The notes below the pieces were generated by a model. It was given only the letters and a program-made list of their open reading frames with translations. It ran no database searches and was not told where the DNA came from. From Rhizobiales bacterium 64-17 (GTDB lineage: Bacteria; Pseudomonadota; Alphaproteobacteria; Rhizobiales; Xanthobacteraceae), in assembly GCA_001899285.1 (NCBI GenBank), contig MKWA01000006.1, positions 44,315 through 108,314 on the forward strand: a DNA stretch of 64,000 bases. The letters are read 5' to 3'. Made by a program: the position numbers and the translations under genes. Shown here one piece after another: positions 25,500-34,346 of the stretch (within the stretch, counting starts at the first letter, position 1; the number at the start of each line of letters is the position of its first letter).

Positions 25500-26999
25500 A
25501 TGTTTCCGAAGCCGCGGCACGCGCTGTCGCCCAATACCTATGCCTATGAGTCGACGCCGCTGGTGAAGCCGACCGGCTTCCGCGAATACGACGCGCGCTG
25601 GCTCCTGGAAAAAGAAATCAACCTGATGGGTATTCAGGCGCTTGGCATGGGGCTCGGCACCTTGATCCGCGAACTCGGCGTCAAGCCAGAGATCGTCACC
25701 GGGCATGATTTTCGCGGTTATTCCGCGTCGGTGAAGATGGCCCTGATTTCCGGGCTGATGGCGGCGGGCTGCAAGGTGCACGACATCGGCCTGGCGATGA
25801 CGCCGATGGCCTATTTCGCGCAGTTCGACCTCGACGTGCCGTGCGTCGCCATGGTCACCGCCTCGCATAACGACAATGGCTGGACCGGCGTGAAGATGGG
25901 CGCCAACCGCCCGCTCACCTTCGGTCCCGACGAGATGACGCGGCTGAAGGACATCGTGCTCAACGCGCGCTTCGATCTGAAAGGCGGCGGATCGTATCAA
26001 TTCCACGAGAATTTCCCGGATCGCTACATCGCCGATCTGACCAACCGGCCGAAGCTCAGGCGCCGCATCAAGGTCGTGTGCGCCTGTGGCAACGGCACGG
26101 CCGGTGCGTTCGCGCCGAAGGTGCTGGAGGCGATCGGTTGCGAGGTGGTGCCGCTCGACACCGAGCTTGACCACACGTTCCCGCGCTACAATCCGAATCC
26201 GGAAGACATGGAAATGCTGCATGCGATGCGCGACGCTGTGCTCGCCAGCAAGGCTGATGTCGGACTTGGGTTTGATGGCGACGGCGACCGCTGCGGCGTG
26301 GTCGATAATCACGGCGAGGAGATTTTCGCCGACAAGATCGGCGTGATGCTGGCGCGGGATATCTCCGCGCTGCATCCGGGCGCGCAGTTCGTGGTCGACG
26401 TGAAATCGACCGGCCTCTTCGTGACCGATCCGGTGTTGCAGAAGAACGGCGCCAAGGTCGAGTACTGGAAGACCGGTCATTCCTACATGAAGCGGCGCAC
26501 CAACGAACTGGGCGCGCTGGTCGGCTTCGAGAAGTCGGGTCACTTCTTTTTCCGCGCGCCGTTCGGGCGCGGCTATGACGACGGCCTCGTCTCGGCGCTG
26601 GCGGTCTGCGACATGCTCGACCGCAATCCCGGGAAGAGCATGGCCGATCTCAAGGATGCGTTGCCGAAGACCTGGGGGTCGCCGACCATGTCGCCGCACT
26701 GCGACGACGAGAAGAAGTACGGCATCGTCGAACAGGTGACGAAGCACTTTGAAGCGGCGAAGGCGAACGGCGAGAAGGTCGGCGGTCAGGCGATCCGCGA
26801 TCTCGTCACCGTCAACGGCGTGCGCGTCACCGTCGAGGACGGAAGCTGGGGCCTGGTGCGCGCTTCGTCCAACAAGCCGGAACTGGTGGTGGTGGTCGAA
26901 AGCCCGGTGTCGGAAGGGCGCATGCGCGACATGTTCAAGGCGATCGATGGCGTGCTGCGCACCCACCCGGAAGTCGGCAAGTACAATCAGACGATCTAG
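25500..26999 (+). CDS. Phosphomannomutase/phosphoglucomutase
   Basis: This alpha-D-phosphohexomutase interconverts hexose 1- and 6-phosphates for sugar nucleotide and polysaccharide synthesis. The 499-residue protein has the phosphoserine loop VTASHNDNGWTGVK, the Mg2+ motif GFDGDGDRCG, the sugar-binding loop near GFEKSGHFFF and a C-terminal phosphate-binding segment (ASSNKPELVVVVES). ATG 25500 follows GAGGT; an in-frame TTG directly before it adds one residue. A bidirectional hairpin terminator follows the stop. Confidence 0.95.
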   Translation: MFPKPRHALSPNTYAYESTPLVKPTGFREYDARWLLEKEINLMGIQALGMGLGTLIRELGVKPEIVTGHDFRGYSASVKMALISGLMAAGCKVHDIGLAMTPMAYFAQFDLDVPCVAMVTASHNDNGWTGVKMGANRPLTFGPDEMTRLKDIVLNARFDLKGGGSYQFHENFPDRYIADLTNRPKLRRRIKVVCACGNGTAGAFAPKVLEAIGCEVVPLDTELDHTFPRYNPNPEDMEMLHAMRDAVLASKADVGLGFDGDGDRCGVVDNHGEEIFADKIGVMLARDISALHPGAQFVVDVKSTGLFVTDPVLQKNGAKVEYWKTGHSYMKRRTNELGALVGFEKSGHFFFRAPFGRGYDDGLVSALAVCDMLDRNPGKSMADLKDALPKTWGSPTMSPHCDDEKKYGIVEQVTKHFEAAKANGEKVGGQAIRDLVTVNGVRVTVEDGSWGLVRASSNKPELVVVVESPVSEGRMRDMFKAIDGVLRTHPEVGKYNQTI

Positions 27000-27021
27000 C
27001 GCTGTCCCGACATCAACATGC

Positions 27022-27052
27022 AAAAGGCGCGGCGATCATCGCCACGCCTTTT
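27022..27052. terminator. Bidirectional intrinsic terminator between phosphohexomutase and cupin genes
   Basis: AAAAGGCG and CGCCTTTT form an 8-bp outer stem, extended by GGCGAT/ATCGCC inside. A-rich and T-rich flanks on both sides let it serve the two convergent genes. Confidence 0.85.
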
Positions 27053-27075
27053 GTGTATCGGTTGATGGCGGTTGC

Positions 27076-27525
27076 CTACTCCGGTGGCGGCAGGAACATG
27101 ATCTCGTATTTGGCCGAGAGCGCGACCACGTCCGGCGGGTTCTGCTCCTTCATGGAGTGGATCGCCCAGAACAGGTCATAGAGCTTGCGGGTCGGCGTCA
27201 CCCAGAAGAAGCATTTGATGACCTGATCCGACTTGTTGAACAGGCCATGCGGGATGTTCATCGGCAGCTTGATGACGTCGCCGGCGGTGGCGATGAATTC
27301 CTTGCCGTCGATCACCGCGTCCATCTTGCCTTCCAGCATGTAGATGAACTCGTCCTGGGTCGGATGAATGTGCGGCGGCACGAAGGTGCCGGGCGGGAAT
27401 GTCGCGTGCCAGGCGAACGAGTTCTCGCTCAACTGCTTCGGCACATAGGTCTGGCCGAGAATATTCCAGGAAATCCCATCGAGGCCGGTGTTGGCCTTGG
27501 TGACGCCGGCGTTCATTGGCTGCAT
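27076..27525 (-). CDS. Cupin-domain protein
   Basis: This 149-residue single-domain cupin has the metal-binding motif 1 PPHIHPTQDEFIYMLEGKMD and motif 2 around GDVIKLPMNIPHGLFNKSD. The start at 27525 has GGGAG upstream; the frame open to 27561 lacks a ribosome site. The metal-binding His/Glu residues are present, so it could be an enzyme or a small-molecule binder. It is divergent from the ABC transporter operon at 27771, which raises the possibility of shared regulation. The substrate is unknown. Confidence 0.85.
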   Translation of the reverse strand: MQPMNAGVTKANTGLDGISWNILGQTYVPKQLSENSFAWHATFPPGTFVPPHIHPTQDEFIYMLEGKMDAVIDGKEFIATAGDVIKLPMNIPHGLFNKSDQVIKCFFWVTPTRKLYDLFWAIHSMKEQNPPDVVALSAKYEIMFLPPPE

Positions 27526-27669
27526 CGCGCTCGCACTCCCTCGTTCATCCCCGTCATTCAATCACGAAAGCCGCATCCTGACGCTGCTGCGCGGTATGGC
27601 GATGGGGCTTTTTTCACGTCAACGTAAATGCCGCGCCGCGAGGCCGAAAAAGAGGCTTCACAGCGGCTT

Positions 27670-27688
27670 TACTTTAAACCTAAAATAA
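27670..27688. promoter_or_regulatory. Operator-like site shared with the 2-aminobenzoate operon (degenerate copy)
   Basis: TACTTTAAACCTAAAATAA matches 16 of 19 positions of the perfect palindrome region at 59880-59898. It lies 82 bp upstream of the start of the ABC-type binding protein gene and 145 bp upstream of the cupin start. A small hairpin (CCCGTCC/GGACGGG, 27713-27729) lies between it and the binding-protein gene. Confidence 0.6.
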
Positions 27689-27770
27689 CCCCATGGCGGC
27701 GGTTTGACAAAGCCCGTCCTGCGGACGGGTTTGGCAATGGCGCGCGGCATAGGCCAGAGGAGGGGAAATC

Positions 27771-28955
27771 ATGAAGGGGCTTTCGACGGTATTTTTCGCG
27801 ACGGCAGTTGCGGTTGGCGGCATCGCCGCGGCGACGTCCGGCGTGATGGCACAGGATAAGTTGAAGGTCGGCGTGCTGGTCACGCTGTCCGGTCCGCCGG
27901 CCGTGCTCGGCCAGCAGGCGCGCAACGGCTTCCAGCTCGGCGTGAAGCAGCTCGGCGGCAAGCTCGGCGGCCGCGAGACCGAAGTGATCGTACAGGACGA
28001 CGAGCTTAAGCCCGACGTCGCCGTGACCAAGGCGAAGGCGCTGGTCGATCGCGACAAGGTCGATTTCGTCGTCGGTCCGATCTTCTCCAACATCCTCGTG
28101 GCGATGATGAAGCCGGTGACCGAGAGCGGCACCATCCTGATCTCGCCCAACGCCGGCACTTCCAACTTCGCCGGCAAGGACTGCAACGCCAACTTCTTCG
28201 TCACCTCGTACCAGAACGACCAAAACCACGAGGTGATGGGCAAATACGCGCAGGACAAGGGCTTCAAGAAGGCGTTCATCATGGCGCCGAACTACCCGGC
28301 GGGTAAGGATTCGCTCGCCGGTTTCAAGCGCTACTTCAAGGGCGAGGTGGTCGACGAGATCTATGTCCCGCTCGGGCAGCTCGATTATTCGGCCGAACTG
28401 TCGAAGATCGCCGCCGCCAAGCCGGACGCGGTGTTCGTGTTCCTGCCGGGCGGCATGGGCGTGAATTTCGTCAAGCAGTTCCGTCAGGCCGGTCTCGCCG
28501 ACAAGATGGCGTTCCTGTCCGCCTTCACCGTCGACGAATCGACGCTGCCGGCGCAGCAGGATGCCGCGCTTGGCTTCTTCGGCGGCGCGAACTGGGCGCC
28601 CAATCTCGACAATCCGCAGAACAAGGCGTTCGTCGCGGCTTACGAGAAGGAATATGGCGCGGTCCCCGGCGGCTACGCCATGCAGGGCTATGACGCGGCG
28701 CTCCTGATCGACAGCGCGCTGAAGCAGACCAAGGGCGACACCAAGAACAAGGAGGCGCTGCGCGCCGCGCTGATGAAGGCGGACTTCAAGTCGCCGCGCG
28801 GCCCGTTCAAGTTCAACACCAACCACTACCCGATCCAGGACTTCTACCAGGTGAAGGTGGCGAAGCGCGCCGACGGCAAGTACCAGACCGAGATCGTGCA
28901 GAAGGTGTTCTCGAACTACGCTGATCCGCACGTCAAGGATTGCAAGATGAAGTGA
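27771..28955 (+). CDS. ABC transporter substrate-binding protein, branched-chain amino acid/aromatic acid type
   Basis: This periplasmic Leu/Ile/Val-binding-type receptor has 394 residues: a signal peptide (cleavage near VMAQ-DKL) and a type I binding fold (KVGVLVTLSGPPAVLGQQARNG, DFVVGPIFSNI). It is the first gene of a full HAAT-family ABC system (permease, two ATPases). GGAGGGG precedes ATG 27771. Family members bind amino acids, amides or aromatic acids. The operator shared with the 2-aminobenzoate operon suggests an aromatic acid such as anthranilate as ligand; that is inference. Confidence 0.93.
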   Translation: MKGLSTVFFATAVAVGGIAAATSGVMAQDKLKVGVLVTLSGPPAVLGQQARNGFQLGVKQLGGKLGGRETEVIVQDDELKPDVAVTKAKALVDRDKVDFVVGPIFSNILVAMMKPVTESGTILISPNAGTSNFAGKDCNANFFVTSYQNDQNHEVMGKYAQDKGFKKAFIMAPNYPAGKDSLAGFKRYFKGEVVDEIYVPLGQLDYSAELSKIAAAKPDAVFVFLPGGMGVNFVKQFRQAGLADKMAFLSAFTVDESTLPAQQDAALGFFGGANWAPNLDNPQNKAFVAAYEKEYGAVPGGYAMQGYDAALLIDSALKQTKGDTKNKEALRAALMKADFKSPRGPFKFNTNHYPIQDFYQVKVAKRADGKYQTEIVQKVFSNYADPHVKDCKMK

Positions 28956-28971
28956 GGCATCGCTCTCTGCT

Positions 28972-29019
28972 GTCATCCTGAGGGTGCGAGGCGCATCGCG
29001 CCGAGCCTCGCAGGATGAC
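28972..29019. repeat. REP-like palindrome in the ABC operon
   Basis: GTCATCCTG and CAGGATGAC form the outer arms, with CGAGGC/GCCTCG inside, giving a long hairpin. It sits between the binding-protein gene and the permease gene, where it may reduce downstream expression or stabilise the upstream mRNA. Confidence 0.75.
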
Positions 29020-29098
29020 GGGCAAGAGCAGGACCGTCGCCCATTGAAAGCCCGCCAGCGAGTGGCGGGTCTTTCCGGGTGATGGCGCAGCTTCCGAT

Positions 29099-31051
29099 AT
29101 GTCCCTTTCTCTCTTTGTCGTTCAGCTTCTCAACGGGCTGCAGCTCGGCGTCCTGCTGTTTCTGATCGCGGCGGGGCTGACGCTGGTGTTCGGGGTGATG
29201 GATTTCATCAACCTCGCGCACGGCGTGCAGTACATGCTCGGCGCCTATCTCGCCGTGATGTTCTACGCCATGACCGGCAGTTTCGTCGCCGCGCTGCTGC
29301 TCGCGCTCGTCGTCGCGCTCGCGTTCGGCCTGGTGCTGGAATTCGCGATCTTCCGGCATTTGTATCAGCGCAATCACCTTGATCATGTGATCGCGACTTT
29401 CGGCATCATTCTGTTCCTCAACAGCGGTGTGAAGCTCTTGTGGGGCGCGGCGCCGCTGACGCTGCCGATGCCGGAGGCGCTGTCCGGCATGCTGGCGCTG
29501 CCCACCGGCCAACTTTATCCGATGTGGCGCGTCGTCATCATCGCGACCGGTCTCGCGGTCGCCGGACTGCTCTATGTCCTCGTCACCTACACCCGCACCG
29601 GCATGCTGGTGCGCGCGGGCGCCACCAATGCGGCGATGGTGTCGGCGCTCGGCGTCAATATCCGCCGGCTGTTCATGGTGGTGTTCGGCTTCGGCGCGAT
29701 GCTCGCCGGCTTCGCCGGCATCATGATCGCACCGATCCTGTCGGTCGAGCCGGGCATGGGCGATACCGTGCTGATCCTCGCCTTCGTGGTGATCGTGATC
29801 GGTGGCATCGGCTCGATCCGCGGCGCGTTCGTCGCTGCCTTGCTGATCGGTCTGGTCGATACGCTCGGCCGCTCGTTCGCGGTCGATATCCTGCGGCTGT
29901 TCATGGGGCCGTCGCCGGCGCGCACGGTCGGCCCGGCGCTCGCCTCGATGCTGATCTATCTGTTGATGGCGGTAGTGCTCTATGCGCGGCCGGCCGGCCT
30001 GTTCCCGGCCAAGGGGCGCCGCGATGGCGCGTCCGCGAGCAACGCGGCGACGACCCTTGCTGAAGTCGCGGACTGGCGTTCGTTCGCCGGCTTTGTCATC
30101 CCGGCGGCGATTTTCCTCGGCTTCGCCGTGGTGCCGTTCGCCGGTCTCGGCACCGAGAGCTACATCCTCAGCATCGCCACGCGGGTGATGATCATGGCGA
30201 TCGCCGTGATCGCGCTCGATCTCCTGGTCGGCTACGGCGCGATGATCTCGTTCGGCCATGCCGCTTTCATCGGTCTCGGCGCTTACGCGGCCGGCATTCT
30301 CGCCTCGCACGGCATCGGCGATACGCTGATCGCATTGCCGGCGGCGCTGGCGGTGTCGGCGTTGTTCGCGTGGCTGACCGGTCTCGTGATCCTGCGCACG
30401 CGCGGCGTCTATTTCATCATGATCACGCTGGCGTTCAGCCAGATGGTCTATTTCACCGCAAGCTCGCTCGCGCCCTATGGCGGCGACGACGGGCTGACGC
30501 TGTCGTCGCGCAGCACCGTCTTTGGGTTCGATGCGTTCCGCAGCGACCTCGTTTTCTATTATGTCGTGCTGGCGGCGCTGATCGGCGTGTTCGTTCTGTG
30601 TCGCGCCATCGTCGGCTCGCGGTTCGGCCGCGTGCTGCGCGGTGCCAAGGACAATCCGGTGCGCATGGAGACGCTCGGTTATCCCGTCTTTCGTTACCAG
30701 CTGATGGCCTATGTGATCGCCGGCATGCTCGGCGGCCTGTCCGGTTTCCTGCTCGCCAACGCGACCGAGTTCGTCAGCCCGGCCTATATGTCGTGGCAAC
30801 GGTCCGGCGAGTTGATCATCATGCTGGTGATGGGCGGCATGGGTTCGCTCTACGGCGCGATCCTCGGCACGGTCGTGTTCCTCGTCGGCGAGGAATGGCT
30901 GTCGAACCTCACCGAGCACTGGAAGGTGATCTTCGGCCCGCTGCTCGTTCTGCTGATCCTGTTCTTCCCGCGCGGTCTTGGTGGCCTGATCGCGCAGCTT
31001 CGCGACATGACACGCAGGAGCATATCAAACGAGAGCGGGCGTCATGAGTGA
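29099..31051 (+). CDS. Fused LivH-LivM-type ABC permease
   Basis: This 650-residue protein combines both membrane subunits of the branched-chain-amino-acid-type transporter in one chain. Residues 1-305 correspond to LivH (AAGLTLVFGVMDFINLAHG, VIVIGGIGSIRGAFVAALLIGL). Residues 325-640 correspond to LivM (DLLVGYGAMISFGHAAFIGLGAYAAG, MGGMGSLYGAILGT). A short hydrophilic linker rich in Ala/Thr/Arg joins them at about 300-325. The stop overlaps the first ATPase start by 8 nt, showing tight coupling. Fusions of this kind occur in several Hyphomicrobiales. Confidence 0.93.
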   Translation: MSLSLFVVQLLNGLQLGVLLFLIAAGLTLVFGVMDFINLAHGVQYMLGAYLAVMFYAMTGSFVAALLLALVVALAFGLVLEFAIFRHLYQRNHLDHVIATFGIILFLNSGVKLLWGAAPLTLPMPEALSGMLALPTGQLYPMWRVVIIATGLAVAGLLYVLVTYTRTGMLVRAGATNAAMVSALGVNIRRLFMVVFGFGAMLAGFAGIMIAPILSVEPGMGDTVLILAFVVIVIGGIGSIRGAFVAALLIGLVDTLGRSFAVDILRLFMGPSPARTVGPALASMLIYLLMAVVLYARPAGLFPAKGRRDGASASNAATTLAEVADWRSFAGFVIPAAIFLGFAVVPFAGLGTESYILSIATRVMIMAIAVIALDLLVGYGAMISFGHAAFIGLGAYAAGILASHGIGDTLIALPAALAVSALFAWLTGLVILRTRGVYFIMITLAFSQMVYFTASSLAPYGGDDGLTLSSRSTVFGFDAFRSDLVFYYVVLAALIGVFVLCRAIVGSRFGRVLRGAKDNPVRMETLGYPVFRYQLMAYVIAGMLGGLSGFLLANATEFVSPAYMSWQRSGELIIMLVMGGMGSLYGAILGTVVFLVGEEWLSNLTEHWKVIFGPLLVLLILFFPRGLGGLIAQLRDMTRRSISNESGRHE

Positions 31052-31808
31052 GGCAACCATGACGCCGGCGCTGCAACTCGAAGGGTTGTGCAAGAATTTC
31101 GGCGGTCTGCGCGTCACCGACAATGTCGATCTGACGGTGATGCCGGGCGAACTGCATGCGGTGATCGGCCCGAACGGCGCCGGCAAGACCACGCTGATCA
31201 ACCAGATTTCCGGTCTGCTGGCGCCTGACGCCGGCCGCATCCTGTTCGCCGGCGAGGACGTCACCGCGCTGCCGGTCTATGAGCGCGCCGCGCGCGGTCT
31301 GGCCCGCTCGTTCCAGATCAACTCGATCCTGCCGGGCTTCTCGGTGCTGGAGAATGTCGCGCTGGCGGCGCAGGCCCGCCACGGGTCGAGCTTCCGATTC
31401 ACCGGCGATGCGGCGGGTGAAACCGCGCTCAACGAGCAGGCGATGGCCGCGCTGGCCGAAGTCGGACTTGAGCCGCGCGCCAGGGTGCTGGCCGGCTATC
31501 TGTCGCACGGCGAGAAGCGTGCGCTCGAACTCGCCATCGCGCTGGCGATGCAGCCGAAGCTGCTCTTGCTCGACGAGCCGATGGCGGGCACCGGCCGCGA
31601 CGAATCCGAGCGGCTGATCGCGCTGATGCAGCGGCTCAAGGGCCGCTTCCCGATGGTGCTGGTCGAGCACGACATGAATGCCGTGTTCGCGCTGGCGGAC
31701 CGCATTTCCGTGCTGATCTATGGCCGCGTGCTCGCCTGCGGCACGCCCGATGAGGTACGCGGCAATCCGCAGGTCGTGGCGGCCTATCTCGGCGACGAGA
31801 TGGCGTGA
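31044..31808 (+). CDS. ABC transporter ATP-binding protein (LivG type)
   Basis: This 254-residue ATPase subunit has Walker A GPNGAGKTT, a signature in the LivG position reading LSHGEKRALELAIAL, Walker B LLLLDEPMAG and the switch His in LVEHDM. The C-terminal stretch GRVLACGTPDEVRGNPQVVAAYLGDE is the LivG hallmark. It overlaps the permease gene by 8 nt and precedes LivF by 10 nt. Confidence 0.95.
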   Translation: MSEATMTPALQLEGLCKNFGGLRVTDNVDLTVMPGELHAVIGPNGAGKTTLINQISGLLAPDAGRILFAGEDVTALPVYERAARGLARSFQINSILPGFSVLENVALAAQARHGSSFRFTGDAAGETALNEQAMAALAEVGLEPRARVLAGYLSHGEKRALELAIALAMQPKLLLLDEPMAGTGRDESERLIALMQRLKGRFPMVLVEHDMNAVFALADRISVLIYGRVLACGTPDEVRGNPQVVAAYLGDEMA

Positions 31809-31818
31809 GGGACAGGCC

Positions 31819-32517
31819 ATGCTGACCATCGAGACATTGCAGGCAGGCTACGGTCCCGCGCAGGTGCTGTTCGACATCTCCTTCACCGTGGGCGATGGCG
31901 AGATCGTGACGATGCTCGGCCGCAACGGCATGGGCAAGACGACAACGATCAGCACGCTGATGGGCCTGCTGCCGGCGCGCGGCGGCCGCGCGGTGTTCGA
32001 CGGCGTCGCGCTCACCGGCCTGCCGCCGTATCGCGTCGCGCAGGCCGGCATCGGCCTGGTGCCGGAAGGGCGGCAGATTTTCCCGACGCTGACGGTCGAG
32101 GAAAATCTCATCGCCACCGCGGCAGCGCGTCGAAAACCGGCGCGCTGGACCCGCGAGGCGGTCTACAAACTGTTCCCGAAGCTGGCCGAGCGCCGCGCCA
32201 GCCTCGGCGGGCAACTCTCCGGCGGCGAGCAGCAGATGCTCGCGGTCGGCCGTGCGCTGATGACCAATCCGAAGCTGTTGATCCTCGACGAAGCGACCGA
32301 AGGTCTGGCGCCGCTGATCCGCAACGAGATCTGGAACTGTCTCGCGCAACTCAAGGCGGAGGGGCAATCGATCCTGCTGGTGGATAAGCATCTCGACGCA
32401 TTGCTCAAGCTCGCCGACCGCCATGTGGTGATCGAGAAGGGTTATGTGGTGTGGTCCGGCGCCTCGGCCGCGCTCACTGCCGACGACAGCATCCGCCAGC
32501 GTTATCTGCAGGTGTGA
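31819..32517 (+). CDS. ABC transporter ATP-binding protein (LivF type)
   Basis: This 232-residue ATPase partner has Walker A GRNGMGKTT, signature LSGGEQQMLAVGRAL and Walker B LLILDEATEGLAP, a typical LivF sequence. The usual switch region reads LLVDKHLDALL, with Asp-Lys-His where LivF proteins often have EQN; the His itself is kept. It ends the transporter operon; the TetR gene starts 68 nt downstream. Confidence 0.95.
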   Translation: MLTIETLQAGYGPAQVLFDISFTVGDGEIVTMLGRNGMGKTTTISTLMGLLPARGGRAVFDGVALTGLPPYRVAQAGIGLVPEGRQIFPTLTVEENLIATAAARRKPARWTREAVYKLFPKLAERRASLGGQLSGGEQQMLAVGRALMTNPKLLILDEATEGLAPLIRNEIWNCLAQLKAEGQSILLVDKHLDALLKLADRHVVIEKGYVVWSGASAALTADDSIRQRYLQV

Positions 32518-32585
32518 ACGGCGCGCTATCTCGTCGCAGCCGGCTGGGGTAAAGTGCGCCCCGCCCGCAACGACGAGATTTCGCG

Positions 32586-33338
32586 ATGAGTGCCGACAAG
32601 AGCAAAAAGCAGAAGGCTTCAACGCGCAAAGCCGCGCCGCGCCGTGGCCGCGCGGCAGCGAAGCGGGTGGGCTGGCAGCGCGATCCCGAGGGCATGCGCA
32701 AGCGCATCCTCGAGGCGGCGACGGCGGAGTTCGCCAATCACGGCTTGAGCGGCGCGCGCATCGACCGCATCGCGCGGGTCGCCGGTGCCAACAAGCGCAT
32801 GCTGTACTATCACGTCGGCAACAAGGACGATCTTTATCTCGAAGTACTGGTCGGCACTTACGAAAGTATCCGCGCCGCCGAGCGGGAATTGAACCTGGAG
32901 GCGCTGGCGCCGATCGACGCGCTGGTGCGACTGCTCGAGTTCACCTGGCAGTATTATCTCGATCATCCGGAATTTCTGGCGCTGCTCTCCACGGAGAATT
33001 TGCACCGTGGCGCATTCCTGCGCCGCTCGCGCCACATCAAGGATCTGCACTCGCCGTTCGTCGGCATGATCCGCGCGATCCTGCGGCGCGGGGAGGCCGA
33101 CGGCACGCTGCGCAAGGGCATCGACCCGGTGCAGTTGTATATTTCGATCGCCAGCCTGTGCTGGTTCTACGTTTCGAACAGCCACACCCTGACGGTGATT
33201 TTCGGCGCGGATATGCTTGATTCCGCTGCGAAATCCGCCCGGCTCGCGCACATCAAGGAACTGTTCCGGGCTTCCCTTGCGCCGCGCGACGATGCGCTTG
33301 ACGCGGGGGTGGCGAAGCTCCTAGAATTTAACCAGTGA
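32586..33338 (+). CDS. TetR/AcrR-family transcriptional regulator
   Basis: This 250-residue regulator has a basic N-terminal extension (residues 1-30, rich in Lys/Arg/Ala). The HTH follows at about 38-85 (RILEAATAEFANHGLSGARIDRIARVAGANKRMLYYHVGNKDDLY), then a C-terminal ligand domain related to TetR_C proteins (HPEFLALLSTENLHRGAFLRRS). It lies between the Liv-type operon and the NitT/TauT-linked catabolic operon, on the same strand as both. A TTTAAC-N6-GTTAAA palindrome overlaps its stop codon, so the downstream operon is the more likely target. Confidence 0.92.
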   Translation: MSADKSKKQKASTRKAAPRRGRAAAKRVGWQRDPEGMRKRILEAATAEFANHGLSGARIDRIARVAGANKRMLYYHVGNKDDLYLEVLVGTYESIRAAERELNLEALAPIDALVRLLEFTWQYYLDHPEFLALLSTENLHRGAFLRRSRHIKDLHSPFVGMIRAILRRGEADGTLRKGIDPVQLYISIASLCWFYVSNSHTLTVIFGADMLDSAAKSARLAHIKELFRASLAPRDDALDAGVAKLLEFNQ

Positions 33339-33344
33339 GTTAAA
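33327..33344. promoter_or_regulatory. Palindromic operator candidate for the TetR regulator
   Basis: TTTAACCAGTGAGTTAAA has perfect 6-nt arms around 6 nt. It overlaps the TetR stop codon and lies about 143 bp upstream of the ABC permease that begins the DUF993 operon. The AT-rich arms stand out in GC-rich surroundings. Confidence 0.55.
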
Positions 33345-33486
33345 ACGCCGCGCAGACGGCGGAGTGCGATAGGCGCCGGTCGCGAATGACGGCGCAGAGG
33401 ACGACGACATCGCGGGCGTGCGCCGGACCGGCCAGCGCGTCTTCGATCATCGTCGCAAAATCGCATGTCGCTCGGAGGAAACGTCA

Positions 33487-34311
33487 ATGGCTGTGAACCC
33501 GCCCGCACGACCATCCGCTCTGTCGCGTTTGGGAACGCTGCTGAACGCAGCGTGGCTGCGCCCGGTTCTGTTCCTGGTGTTCCTGGTGGTGTTGTGGGAC
33601 GTGACGATCCGCGTGTTCCGCATTCCGCCGTATCAGATTCCGAAGCCAGAAGATGTGCTGGTGACGCTGTGGAACGACTGGCCCACATTGCTGCGGCAGG
33701 CGATCCCGACCACCATCGCCACCGTCGAGGGCTTTTTGCTCTCCGCCGTGTTCGGCGTCGCCGCAGCGGTGCTGATCGCCGGCTCGCGCACCATCGAGAG
33801 CTATGTCTATCCGCTGCTGGTGTTCTCGCAGTCGATCCCGAAGATCGCGATCGCGCCGCTGTTCGTCGTCTGGTTCGGCTTCGGCATGTTGCCGAAGGTG
33901 TTGTCGGCGTTTCTGCTCGGCTTCTTCCCGGTGGTCGTCTCGGCGGTGCAGGGCTTCAAATCGGTCGAGCCGGACATGCTCGATCTCGCCCGTGCGATGG
34001 AAGCAAAACGCCTGCAAATTTTCCGTATGGTCGCGTTCCCGCACGCGATGCCGGCGATTTTCGCCGGGCTGAAAGTGTCGATCACGCTCGCCGTCGTCGG
34101 CGCGGTGGTCGGCGAGTTCGTCGGCTCCAACGATGGTCTGGGTTTCGTGCTGCAACGTTCGATCGGTAACTTCGAGCTGCCGACGATGTTCGCCGCGCTG
34201 GTAGTGCTGTCGCTGATCGGTGTGGTGCTGTTCTGGGTGCTCGATCTGATCGAGCGGATGATGATCCCCTGGCACGCCAGCCAGCGCCACGATCTCGTTA
34301 TTGCGGCCTGA
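33487..34311 (+). CDS. ABC transporter permease, NitT/TauT (SsuC-like) family
   Basis: This 274-residue inner-membrane permease has six predicted spans and the EAA-type loop near EPDMLDLARAMEAKRLQIFRMVAFPHAMPAIFAGLKVS. ATG 33487 follows GGAGGAAA. It begins an eight-gene run (permease, binding protein, ATPase, four enzymes, DMT transporter). Family members move nitrate, taurine, sulfonates, thiamine precursors or aromatic acids. The gene context points to an organic acid or sugar-derived substrate. Confidence 0.92.
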   Translation: MAVNPPARPSALSRLGTLLNAAWLRPVLFLVFLVVLWDVTIRVFRIPPYQIPKPEDVLVTLWNDWPTLLRQAIPTTIATVEGFLLSAVFGVAAAVLIAGSRTIESYVYPLLVFSQSIPKIAIAPLFVVWFGFGMLPKVLSAFLLGFFPVVVSAVQGFKSVEPDMLDLARAMEAKRLQIFRMVAFPHAMPAIFAGLKVSITLAVVGAVVGEFVGSNDGLGFVLQRSIGNFELPTMFAALVVLSLIGVVLFWVLDLIERMMIPWHASQRHDLVIAA

Positions 34312-34346
34312 TATTCGACAACAGTGAAAAACGGGAGGAGGAAACA

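Noticed and set aside
28973..30919. Open frame of 648 codons on the minus strand opposite the Liv-type permease
   Set aside because: It is antisense to well-conserved membrane domains and has the low-complexity composition of a shadow frame.
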